From CAZFMJ01 sp964520045 (GTDB lineage: Bacteria; Elusimicrobiota; Elusimicrobia; Elusimicrobiales; CAZFMJ01): a stretch of 49,719 bases of DNA. Under the pieces are notes generated by a model, which saw only the letters and a list, made by a program, of their open reading frames with translations, had not been told where the DNA came from and did not search any database. Shown in pieces: positions 34,060 through 41,119 of the stretch; the stretch's first letter is position 1, and every line of letters starts with the position of its first letter. The translations under genes and the position numbers were made by a program. Location: the NCBI GenBank assembly GCA_964520045.1, contig CAZFMJ010000012.1, positions 1-49,719 of the forward strand, written 5' to 3'.

Positions 34060-34151
34060 TCACACGAAGGCCGCAAAGACACGAAGAAATAACAGACAAA
34101 AGAATGGTTATGTCTTGGGTAATTCTTTGCGGCTCCGTGGCTTTGTGTGAG
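34060..34151. repeat. Heptad-armed palindrome, family C, copy 2
   Basis: Left arm 34060-34087 (CACACGAAGGC, CGCAAAGA, CACGAAGA). Right arm 34123-34151 (CTTTGCGGCTCCGTGG, CTTTGTGTG). It shares GTAATTCTT in its centre with copy 1 at 24748. It lies 27 bases before the htrA start. Confidence 0.82.
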
Positions 34152-34178
34152 AAATATCTTTAAAACGGAGGTATTTTC

Positions 34179-35600
34179 ATGAGGCATGCAGGAATAGGCA
34201 TTGTCGTATTTTTTTTATCTTGCGCCGGAGATGCGCGGGCGGCGGTGAATACGCAGGCCTACGCATTGCAGGAGGCTTTTAATAAGGCCGCCGAAACCGC
34301 GAAAACCTCGGTTGTGAATATTCAGGTCGTTCAGGAGCATCAGACAAGGGTTTATGAGCCTGAGTTTTTTTTCGGGATTCCCGATGATTTTTTTGACGGC
34401 TTCGGACCTTCCGGCAGAGGCGGCCGCACATACAGGTGGAAGACTCAGGGATTGGGCTCCGGAGTTATTATAGACGCGGACGGTTATGTGCTGACAAACG
34501 CCCATGTTGTAAAAAATGCGGATGACATAAAGGCCACGCTGATAAATTCGTCAGGAAAGGAGGTTTCCTATCCCGCAAAGATCGCCGGAATAGATTCCAA
34601 GCTGGATATCGCCGTTGTTAAAATAAAAACAAACGAAAGGCTTCCGTTCCTGAAACTGGGCGATTCAGATAAAATCAAAGTCGGAGATTGGGCGATAGCG
34701 GTAGGATATCCTTTCGGTTTCAGCCAGACGGTCACCGCCGGGATTGTTTCGTCGGTAAAACAGCCGCTGGTGATAGAGGGGAGGAGGTATCCCAAACTGA
34801 TACAGACGGACGCCGCCATAAATATGGGCAATTCAGGCGGGCCCCTGCTGAATCTGGAGGGGGAAATCATAGGCATAAATTCCGCCATCTTTTCGCCGTC
34901 CGGAGCTTTTGCCGGAATAGGTTTTGCCATACCCGCAAACGACATTAATGGGATACTTTCAAACCTCAAGGCCGGGCGGAAAATACGAAGAGGCTGGCTG
35001 GGAGTGACGATAGCTCCGCTGGACGAGATGGTGGCGCAAAGACTCGGCCTTCCCGTTTCAGAAGGCGCGCTTGTCAATTCAGTGATACAAAACTCGCCCG
35101 CCGGCCGTTCAGGCCTTAGGCGGGGGGATATCGTTACGGCGTGCGACGGCAGTCCGGTGGCTTCGGCCGAGGATTTAATACGGCAGATATCGTCTAAAGC
35201 TCCGGGCACGAAAGTTATGCTTGATTTTTTCCGCAAAAACAGCGGCAGGCGCGTTCAGGCCGTTCTTTCCGAACAGCCGGACGAGCAGACTATGGGCAGT
35301 CTTAAAGAAATGGCTGAAAGCCCCCTTGAGGAACCCAGCCGCCTTTTGCCCGTTTCATGGGAAGGCATGGAGATCCGGATAATAAACGGCTCCGCCGAAA
35401 TTGCCGGAATATTGCAGAAGTCAAAACTGTTGGGGCACCTTCAGGCCGGAGATATAATAAACGGCATTAACCAGAAAGCGGTAAAAAGCGAAGAGGATTT
35501 TAAGGACGCTTCAGCCAGGGCGAACCTTGCCGAAGGAATAGTCTTTGACATAACAAGAGTCGGCCAGCCCATGTACATCAGCGTGCAGGTGAAGCAGTAA
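34179..35600 (+). CDS. HtrA/DegP-family periplasmic serine protease
   Basis: 473 residues. A signal peptide (MRHAGIGIVVFFLSCAGDARA) leads to a trypsin-like domain with the catalytic triad H109 (LTNAHVV), D143 (SKLDIAVVK) and S219 (AAINMGNSGGPL), and two PDZ domains (about 275-365 starting RGWLGVTIAPLDE, and about 395-470 with GHLQAGDIINGINQ). HtrA/DegP proteases degrade or refold misfolded envelope proteins. An LA-loop-like acidic stretch (FFFGIPDDFFDGFGPS) precedes the protease core as in DegP. Good Shine-Dalgarno GGAGG 9 bases before ATG. The second PDZ is short but recognisable. Confidence 0.94.
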   Translation: MRHAGIGIVVFFLSCAGDARAAVNTQAYALQEAFNKAAETAKTSVVNIQVVQEHQTRVYEPEFFFGIPDDFFDGFGPSGRGGRTYRWKTQGLGSGVIIDADGYVLTNAHVVKNADDIKATLINSSGKEVSYPAKIAGIDSKLDIAVVKIKTNERLPFLKLGDSDKIKVGDWAIAVGYPFGFSQTVTAGIVSSVKQPLVIEGRRYPKLIQTDAAINMGNSGGPLLNLEGEIIGINSAIFSPSGAFAGIGFAIPANDINGILSNLKAGRKIRRGWLGVTIAPLDEMVAQRLGLPVSEGALVNSVIQNSPAGRSGLRRGDIVTACDGSPVASAEDLIRQISSKAPGTKVMLDFFRKNSGRRVQAVLSEQPDEQTMGSLKEMAESPLEEPSRLLPVSWEGMEIRIINGSAEIAGILQKSKLLGHLQAGDIINGINQKAVKSEEDFKDASARANLAEGIVFDITRVGQPMYISVQVKQ

Positions 35601-35616
35601 ACAGAAGAGAGATGTT

Positions 35617-35757
35617 CCCAGTTACCCAGAGGCTCAAGTCGCCAGTCTAGGCAACTGAGAATATAATGCCATTCCTTCGGGTTGCTGATTTTTTTCTGGG
35701 TTGCTGGGCATCTGGGTCTCTGGGCCGCTATGCGGCGGGACAGCGGTCTAACTGTCT
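35617..35757. repeat. Heptad-armed palindrome, family D, copy 2
   Basis: Left arm 35617-35658 (CCCAGTTACCCAGAGG..., CGCCAGTCTAGG, CAACTG). Right arm 35679-35726 (GGGTTGCTG, CTGGGTTGCTGGGCATCTGGGTCTCTGGG). It fills the 159-base gap between the convergent HtrA and DMT genes. No gene is seen here. Confidence 0.78.
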
Positions 35758-35759
35758 TT

Positions 35760-36815
35760 CTAATGTTTGTGATGTATATCCGGGGAATGGGGGTGGGTAT
35801 GAGTCTGCTCGTCATGCGCATGGGGATGAGAGTGGAATTCTTCTTCCTGTCCGCCGTGGCCGTGCCTGTGGTGTTCGTCATGCGCGTGCAGATGGTCATG
35901 ATTAAGTCTTTCGTGTCTATGCGCGTGTGAATGCTTTTCCGAGGCAAGCGATAAAAAAGCGGATGCCATAAATGCCGAAGAGACGGCAAGCCGCGCCGAA
36001 AACGGCTCTCCCAGCGCGAGCACGGAAACGCCTGCGCCTATAAAGGGATATGCGCCGAATATAACGGCAGTTCTTGCCGCTCCGGCTTCCCGCAGAGCCC
36101 GTATAAAAAAAATAAGGCTGAATCCGTAGCCTGCCGCGCCTAAAATCAGTCCTGCGCAGATAATCGCGATGCCGGGCAAAGCATCTCCGGTAAGAAATGC
36201 GGCCGCGACATTGACGCTCCCGGCGCAAAAGCCTTTTATCAATGCAATCATAGCCGGGTCTTTTGCGGAGATTCTGCCTGTAAGATTATTGTCCAGGGCC
36301 CACATCAGGCAGGCAAGCAGTATCATTATCATTCCCGGCTCAAAGGAGAGTCTCAGGGCGGACGAGTCCCATGAAAGGACTCCGGCGCCTGCCGTTATAA
36401 GAATCGCGGAGAGCCATAATTTTTTACCCGCCGATTCCCGGAAAAACAGATATGCCAGCAGGGCCGTAAGTATCGCTTCGCAATTCATCAGTATCGAGGC
36501 GTATGACGCGGAGCAGAGTTTAAGCCCGCTGAACAGCAATATCGGAGCCAGAATTCCCCCTGATAGCGCCGAGCCGGCCAGCCACGGCAGATCTCCTTTT
36601 GAAAGAGGCGCTTCTCTGCCTCGGGGAGGCGTCAGCGGGGCGCGGGGGGGGGGGGAGAATAATGCCCGGGCGAAAAGATATGCCGCCAGCCCTACTGCGC
36701 TGCCGAGATAACACAGTCCGGCAAGCATAACAGGTGAAACAGCCGGAATAAGCAGTTTTGAAAAAGGAATGGTTAAGCCGAATAAAAACGCGGCGATTAC
36801 CGCATATGAAGTCAT
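35760..36815 (-). CDS. EamA/DMT-family transporter with histidine-rich tail
   Basis: 351 residues. About ten membrane helices in two EamA repeats (residues 1-290), as in drug/metabolite transporters. The C-terminus after SSAFMASAFLSLASEK is a hydrophilic tail of 60 residues containing 22 histidines in HxH, HDH and HPH groups, mixed with Asp/Glu. Such tails bind Ni, Zn or Co in other proteins, so metal sensing or transport is likely; the cargo is unproven. The loop between helices 2 and 3 contains a 12-base C run (36644-36655, coding FSPPPR) and a repeat-like insert LTPPRGREAPLSKGD. The start ATG at 36815 faces the response regulator across a 106-base gap. Confidence 0.85.
   Translation of the reverse strand: MTSYAVIAAFLFGLTIPFSKLLIPAVSPVMLAGLCYLGSAVGLAAYLFARALFSPPPRAPLTPPRGREAPLSKGDLPWLAGSALSGGILAPILLFSGLKLCSASYASILMNCEAILTALLAYLFFRESAGKKLWLSAILITAGAGVLSWDSSALRLSFEPGMIMILLACLMWALDNNLTGRISAKDPAMIALIKGFCAGSVNVAAAFLTGDALPGIAIICAGLILGAAGYGFSLIFFIRALREAGAARTAVIFGAYPFIGAGVSVLALGEPFSARLAVSSAFMASAFLSLASEKHSHAHRHERLNHDHLHAHDEHHRHGHGGQEEEFHSHPHAHDEQTHTHPHSPDIHHKH
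36593..36656. repeat. Repeat-like insert and 12-G homopolymer inside the transporter gene
   Basis: Contains GCCTC...GAGGC, a weak CTCC...GAAAGAGG dyad and 12 consecutive G (36644-36655). It is translated on the minus strand into a proline-rich loop. Its origin as a mobile palindrome is a guess from the look of the sequence. Confidence 0.4.
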
Positions 36816-36837
36816 AAAAAATAGATGTTTCCTAAAG

Positions 36838-36876
36838 ACATTCTACGAAACATTCTATGAAACATTCTACGAAACA
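36838..36876. promoter_or_regulatory. Triple 12-bp direct repeat upstream of the response regulator
   Basis: ACATTCTAYGAA repeated three times in perfect register (36838, 36850, 36862), then ACA. Each unit holds TTCTACGAA, itself a TTC-N3-GAA dyad. It ends about 27 bases before a TATAAT box with a poor -35. OmpR/PhoB-type regulators bind tandem direct repeats near the -35, so this is a candidate autoregulatory site, which could also affect the divergent transporter. Confidence 0.65.
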
Positions 36877-36902
36877 GAGCATTTGTTTATCGCTATTTTT
36901 GT

Positions 36903-36908
36903 TATAAT
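36903..36908 (+). promoter_or_regulatory. -10 box of the response regulator gene
   Basis: TATAAT 13 bases before ATG 36922, implying a leader of about 6 bases. There is no good -35; the direct repeats upstream may supply activator binding instead. Confidence 0.55.
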
Positions 36909-36921
36909 AATATTGCTATTT

Positions 36922-37605
36922 ATGAATCAAAATAGAAAAATACTTATTGTTGAAGATGATCCCAATCTCCGCCAGACTCTTGCCGACGGCCTGAAGCAGG
37001 CGGAATATTCGGTTGTGGATGCGATGAGTATTTCGGAAGGATTTGATCTGCTTCAGTCAAAAAAACCCGATATCGTGGTTTTAGATGTCCATCTTCCCGA
37101 CGGCACCGGAATTGATTTCTGCGAAAAAATACGCGGGCATAAAGATTTTTTCGACACGCCTATCATAATGCTCACCGGAAGCTCCACCGACGCCGATAAA
37201 GTTTCGGGATTCGCCGCAGGCGCGGACCAGTACCTGACCAAACCCATTCCGATGAACGAGCTTTTGATGTGGATAGACGCGCTTTTGCGGCGCATAAAAC
37301 TTGATAAGAATGAAAGCCCGGTTATTAACTGCGGAGATCTGCATATTGAAATGGATTCGCATATCGTCAGGTTCCGCGATGAGATAATCTATAATCTTAC
37401 TGGAAAAGAATTTGACCTGCTGTATTTTCTGGTCAAAAACAGCCCCAGCGTAATTTCGCGCAAGAATATACTTTCCAAGCTGTGGCATACGATAGCCGTG
37501 GAGCATCTGGTTGATACCCATATTTCCAATCTCAGAAAAAAACTTCCGAAAGAATTAACCGAACAAATTCAATCTGTTCCCGGAAAAGGGTTCAGATTTA
37601 TATAA
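36922..37605 (+). CDS. OmpR/PhoB-family response regulator
   Basis: 227 residues. A receiver domain (residues 5-120) has the acidic pocket EDD at 11-13, phospho-acceptor D55 in IVVLDVHLPDG, Thr in PIIMLTGSS and Lys in YLTKPI. A winged-helix DNA-binding domain (about 130-225) has LTGKEFDLLYFLVKNSPSVISRKNIL, the recognition helix VEHLVDTHISNLRKKL and wing VPGKGFRFI. A longer frame upstream reads through the tandem repeats (TFYETFYETFYET) and is rejected; ATG 36922 follows the -10 box and fits the family length. No sensor kinase is adjacent, so the partner is elsewhere. Confidence 0.93.
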   Translation: MNQNRKILIVEDDPNLRQTLADGLKQAEYSVVDAMSISEGFDLLQSKKPDIVVLDVHLPDGTGIDFCEKIRGHKDFFDTPIIMLTGSSTDADKVSGFAAGADQYLTKPIPMNELLMWIDALLRRIKLDKNESPVINCGDLHIEMDSHIVRFRDEIIYNLTGKEFDLLYFLVKNSPSVISRKNILSKLWHTIAVEHLVDTHISNLRKKLPKELTEQIQSVPGKGFRFI

Positions 37606-37749
37606 AGACGGTAGAAGGCAGATGGTAAACGGGAGACGGTAGACGGCAAAACAAATCAAAAGACGGTAAACAGTCAAGCAAATAATTTCTTCGTTTCCCC
37701 TCTTCTGTTTTCCTTGTACCATCTACCGTTTCCCATCTACCGTCTACCT
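37606..37749. repeat. Heptad-armed palindrome, family A, copy 10
   Basis: Left arm 37606-37646 (GGTAGAA, GGCAGAT, GGTAAAC, GGGAGAC, GGTAGAC). Right arm 37716-37749 (CCATCTA, CCGTTTC, CCATCTA, CCGTCTA, CC). It starts 1 base after the response regulator TAA and ends 10 bases before the next ATG. Confidence 0.88.
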
Positions 37750-37759
37750 TTTTTATAAC

Positions 37760-39664
37760 ATGGGGAAAAATAAAAAAAAGCCCGCGCAGACGCAGAATTT
37801 TCCGGATAACCCCGCGTCTTTACGGTTAAAAGAAAGCCTGCCGTTTTTTATTTTCTGTATTTTCGCCTCCTTTCTGCTTTTCAGTAATACCTTCCGGAAT
37901 GATTTTGCGATGGATGATGTGCCTACAATAAAGGATAATGCCGTAATCAGGGATATAGGCAATATTCCGGCTATTTTTTCGGATTATTACCGGAATTCTC
38001 CGGCCGGGCTTTACAGGCCGGCTACTATTTCAAGTTATGCCGTCACCTATTTTATTTTCGGCGCTTCGCCGTGGGGATTTCATTTCTGCAATATACTTCT
38101 GCATGCATTGAACTGCTGGCTTTTTTTTGTCCTGATACTGAGCCTTACAAAGAGAAAATTGTTAGCGGGGGGTGCGGCATTTTTGTTTCTGCTTATGCCC
38201 GTGCATACCGAAGCCGTAACGGGGCTTGTAGGCCGAGCCGAGCTTTTGTCTTTTTCTTTTTCCCTTCTTGCCGTAATTTCTTTTTTAAGCGGAATTTCAG
38301 GGGTATTGAAGACCGCGCTGTCCTGCCTTTTGTTCCTTTGCGGACTTTTGGCCAAGGAAACATCCGCGGCGGTTTTGCCGATTTGTTTTTTTCTCCTTCC
38401 CCTGCGGTATCCTGAGCTGTCCCTTACGGCCGTCTATAAAAAATATCAGAGCGTTCTGACAGCTCTCGGGGCAATATTTGTCTTTTATATTTTTTTAAGG
38501 ATCAGCATGCTTGGTGATTACTGCTTTGCAAACAACGCCACGATTGTCGAAAACCCGCTTAAATTTCTTCCTGTCTATCAGCGTGTTTTGACCGCGTTTA
38601 AAGTTCTGGCATTATATGCGTATAAAACGGTTCTGCCGTTTAATCTTTCTTCGGACTATTCGTACAACCAGATACCCGCCGTCGGAACCTTATCCGACTT
38701 CGGCGCAGTGTCCGGCATCCTCATTTTTTTATCGTTTACGGCGGGTCTGACTCTTTGGAAAGCGCCTCTTGTCATGGGCGGCGGAGATAAGGCAGGAAGC
38801 GAGCAATCGCAGGGTTTTGCTTATTTTTTGGCGAAACCCGCCATGCGGTCTTTTTATATAGCCTCGGTTTTATTTATCTGGCCGTTTCTGCCGGTGTCAA
38901 ATCTTGTCGTAGTCATAGGCACTATAATGGGCGAAAGGCTTATGTATTTTCCTTCCGCCGGCATATGCCTTATCATGGCGGAATCCTTACTGCTGGTTTA
39001 CGAGCGGGATAAAATTAAACCTTCTATCGAGACTTCCTCCCCAGATGCGGGGGAGGGTGGGGTGGGGGGGATTTGGACTTTTTATGCAAGAATAAAACTT
39101 AAGCTGTTAAAATATGCCGCATTGCTGGTATTTATTGCTGTTTCATGTTTTTATGCGGCAAGAACATGGATGCGCAATTACGACTGGCTTGATCAGAAAA
39201 CCCTGTTTTTTTCCGCTGCAAAAACCTGTCCCGAAAGCGTTTTGTCGCGGGCGAATGCCGCAGCCATGTATCTTCTGGAAAATAATTTTGAAAATGCGGA
39301 AAAGGAGCTGGATGCCGCGAATAAAATTTATCCCTATTATCCGCATGCGGTTAATAATCTGGGCATTATTTATCTGCGCCGTGGCCTATTTGACAAAGCG
39401 GAACGGCAGTTTCTCAAGACGCTTGAAGTATCTCCGGGATACCCCGGCGCTTATGAAAATCTGGCTTTGGTGTATTTGAATACCGGAAACTATAAAAAGG
39501 CCTGGGAGTATATGCTTCCCTACGCCGGGTATAATAAAATTGCGGTAAGAAAATATTTTGAGTCGTTTTTTAATGAGCGTATACGGGCGGCGTTGTCAAA
39601 AAACGACCGCGTTTCGGCAGACCGTCTTGAAGCTGAGAAAAACCGCGCGTTAAATCAGCAATAA
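37760..39664 (+). CDS. TMTC-like membrane glycosyltransferase with TPR repeats
   Basis: 634 residues in a plan shared with the TMTC (transmembrane and TPR) family and related GT-C glycosyltransferases. The N-terminal region has about ten membrane helices and a first extracytoplasmic loop NTFRNDFAMDDVPTIKDNAVIRD with the acidic DD typical of GT-C catalysis. GERLMYFPSAGICLI lies before the last helices. TPR units (EKELDAANKIYPYYPHAVNNLGIIYLRRGLFDKAERQF, then LKTLEVSPGYPGAYENLALVYLNTGNYKKAWEYM) end the protein. TMTCs in animals O-mannosylate cadherins; bacterial relatives are poorly studied. A short insert (SSPDAGEGGVGGIW) is repeat-like. The substrate is unknown. ATG follows TACCTTTTTTATAAC at a family A border. 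Confidence 0.82.
   Translation: MGKNKKKPAQTQNFPDNPASLRLKESLPFFIFCIFASFLLFSNTFRNDFAMDDVPTIKDNAVIRDIGNIPAIFSDYYRNSPAGLYRPATISSYAVTYFIFGASPWGFHFCNILLHALNCWLFFVLILSLTKRKLLAGGAAFLFLLMPVHTEAVTGLVGRAELLSFSFSLLAVISFLSGISGVLKTALSCLLFLCGLLAKETSAAVLPICFFLLPLRYPELSLTAVYKKYQSVLTALGAIFVFYIFLRISMLGDYCFANNATIVENPLKFLPVYQRVLTAFKVLALYAYKTVLPFNLSSDYSYNQIPAVGTLSDFGAVSGILIFLSFTAGLTLWKAPLVMGGGDKAGSEQSQGFAYFLAKPAMRSFYIASVLFIWPFLPVSNLVVVIGTIMGERLMYFPSAGICLIMAESLLLVYERDKIKPSIETSSPDAGEGGVGGIWTFYARIKLKLLKYAALLVFIAVSCFYAARTWMRNYDWLDQKTLFFSAAKTCPESVLSRANAAAMYLLENNFENAEKELDAANKIYPYYPHAVNNLGIIYLRRGLFDKAERQFLKTLEVSPGYPGAYENLALVYLNTGNYKKAWEYMLPYAGYNKIAVRKYFESFFNERIRAALSKNDRVSADRLEAEKNRALNQQ
39029..39073. repeat. Repeat-like G-rich insert inside the TMTC-like gene
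   Basis: TTCCTCCCC-agatgc-GGGGGAGGGTGGGG is translated as SSPDAGEGGVGG in a loop before a membrane helix. It resembles the palindrome at 28996-29056, which is intergenic. Confidence 0.55.
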
Positions 39665-39674
39665 GTGAAGAAGT

Positions 39675-39856
39675 AAGACGGTAGATGGGAGACGGTAGAC
39701 GGAAAAGCCAAGATAAAAAAACACGGTATTCATCCATGTGTTTTTTCTGTTCCGTCTACCGTTTACCTCCCCAAACAATCTTTAGAAGCAGTGAGTTTGG
39801 GGCGGCCCATTCTCAATGCTTTGGTGGAAAGAATGGGCCGTCTTCCATCTCCCGCG
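39675..39856. repeat. Heptad-armed palindrome, family A, copy 11, with nested family E
   Basis: Left arm 39675-39703 (GGTAGAT, GGGAGAC, GGTAGAC). An inner hairpin is AAAACACGG-TATTCAT-CCATGTGTTTT. Right arm 39750-39768 (CCGTCTA, CCGTTTA, CC) is broken by the family E element and resumes at 39841-39856 (TCTTCCATCTCCCGC). Confidence 0.82.
39769..39840. repeat. Family E double hairpin, copy 2 (nested in A)
   Basis: Hairpin 1: CCCCAAAC (39769-39776) with GTTTGGGG (39795-39802). Hairpin 2: CGGCCCATTC (39803-39812) with GAATGGGCCG (39831-39840), 10 of 10 paired. It is flanked on both sides by family A arm sequence. Confidence 0.88.
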
Positions 39857-39893
39857 TTTAACTGCCTGTAAGGCAGTTATGAGGAGTATTATT

Positions 39894-40316
39894 ATGCATG
39901 AATGGGCGTTGGCTGAGGCAGTGCTGTCCGCCGCTGAAAATACGGCTAAAGCTGAAAAACTTAAATCCGTGGATGAGGTTGAGGTCCGCCTCGGGGAGCT
40001 TCAGCGCATAGACCGGGGGGCATTTAAATTTGCGCTTAAAGAAATCCGCAAATCCGGATATAAAATTCTTTCCCGCGCAAGAATCCATCTGGCGAAGGAG
40101 CAGGCCGAATTTACCTGTAAAGCGTGCGGTTTAAAGATTAAGCTCGGCGATATAAGAAAAAAGACGGGCGCGGATGAAGCCGAGTTTATACACTTTCTTC
40201 CTGAAATGGCCCATGCCTTTCTTAAGTGCGCAAAATGCTCAAGCCCTGATTTCGACATAACCGCCGGCAGAGGCGTTTTCATAAAATCCATTAAAGGCGT
40301 GAAGAATGAACATTGA
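39894..40316 (+). CDS. hypA: Archaeal-type HypA nickel metallochaperone
   Basis: 140 residues. It begins MHEWALAEAV, where the first His and neighbouring Glu form the nickel site, followed by VEVRLGELQ. A zinc domain has CKACG near residue 78 and CAKCSS near residue 120, separated by an insert with IHFLPEMAHAFLKC. This insert and the GRGVF ending match Thermococcus HypA more closely than the shorter enterobacterial form. HypA delivers Ni to [NiFe] hydrogenase (or, in some bacteria, urease). ATG 39894 has a strong Shine-Dalgarno GAGGAG 7 bases before it. It overlaps the next gene by 11 bases. No other hyp or hydrogenase genes are in the window. Confidence 0.9.
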   Translation: MHEWALAEAVLSAAENTAKAEKLKSVDEVEVRLGELQRIDRGAFKFALKEIRKSGYKILSRARIHLAKEQAEFTCKACGLKIKLGDIRKKTGADEAEFIHFLPEMAHAFLKCAKCSSPDFDITAGRGVFIKSIKGVKNEH

Positions 40317-41046
40317 TCCGAGACCATATGTTGTAAATAAGCGCCTTTCAGGAGTAAAGCGCGTTATAGCCGTCACCGGCTGGAAGGGTGGAATAGGAAA
40401 AAGCGTCACGGCGTGCGGACTCGCGCTTTTATGCCCCGAGCGGGGGTTTAAAACCGGCCTTTTCGACATGGATATGACCGGCTCGTCCTGCCACATAATA
40501 CTCGGCGCCGGTAAACTTTTCCCGAAGGAAGAAAACGGCATAGTTCCTCCCGAAGTGCGCGGGGTGCATTTTATGTCATCCGCTTTTTTTTCAGGAAATA
40601 TGGCCGTGCCTTTCAGGGGCTCGTCCGTTTCCGAAGCCATGCTCGAACTGCTTGCGATTACGCAGTGGGGGGAGCTGGAGTTTCTTTTTATAGATATGCC
40701 TCCCGGAATAGGAGACGCAAGCCTTGACGCGGCAAGATGGATAAAAAGGGCGCAGATGCTTGTTGTTTCAACCCCCGCCCGGCTTTCGGTTGAGGTGGCT
40801 CAAAAGCCTCTTGAGCTTTTTAGCGGTCTGGGAATAACCTGCCTTGGGGTCATAGAAAATATGTCCGGGCCGGCGGGACAGAGCCGATTGCTTCGCGCCG
40901 GGAATAAAAAAAATATACAATGCCTTGGGAGAGTTCGTTTTGATCCCGGATTGGAGCGGGCGATAGGAAATCCGTCAAAGATTGTTAAAACAGTTTTTGC
41001 AAAAGACCTCCGCAAAATAGCGAAAAAATTTGCGGGGGGGGGGTAG
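40306..41046 (+). CDS. Mrp/MinD-type ATPase, HypB-AT-like partner of HypA
   Basis: 246 residues of the SIMIBI P-loop class: deviant Walker A GWKGGIGKS (25-33), then GLFDMDMTGSSCHIILG and EFLFIDMPPGIGDASLDA. It lacks the GTPase-type HypB sequence. Its layout (DPRPYVVNKRLSGVKRVIAVTG at the start, GIVPPEVRGVHFMS, VPFRG) matches the archaeal ATPase-type HypB that enhances Ni binding by HypA in Thermococcus, from memory of that family. It overlaps hypA by 11 bases, which supports a physical partnership. The last codons are a 10-G run (41034-41043) just before TAG, so the end could be slippage-prone or mis-assembled. Confidence 0.82.
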   Translation: MNIDPRPYVVNKRLSGVKRVIAVTGWKGGIGKSVTACGLALLCPERGFKTGLFDMDMTGSSCHIILGAGKLFPKEENGIVPPEVRGVHFMSSAFFSGNMAVPFRGSSVSEAMLELLAITQWGELEFLFIDMPPGIGDASLDAARWIKRAQMLVVSTPARLSVEVAQKPLELFSGLGITCLGVIENMSGPAGQSRLLRAGNKKNIQCLGRVRFDPGLERAIGNPSKIVKTVFAKDLRKIAKKFAGGG

Positions 41047-41052
41047 ATGTAA

Positions 41053-41095
41053 TATAATCGTTAAGAAGGCGTCGGGCGGCTGGGAAACCGGCGGC
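41053..41095 (+). promoter_or_regulatory. Leader of surface protein gene 1: TATAAT and GAAA-loop hairpin
   Basis: TATAAT at 41053-41058, then a hairpin GCGGCTGG-GAAA-CCGGCGGC (41076-41095) with a GNRA tetraloop, and GAGGGAG before ATG 41120. A very similar CTGGAAACCGGC hairpin precedes the paralog at 48887. Confidence 0.55.
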
Positions 41096-41119
41096 TAAAA
41101 ATAAGAGGGAGACGGAATT

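Noticed and set aside
36769..36921. 51-residue N-terminal extension of the response regulator
   Set aside because: It reads through the 12-bp direct repeats (TFYETFYET) and the -10 box; the family starts at MNQNRKIL.
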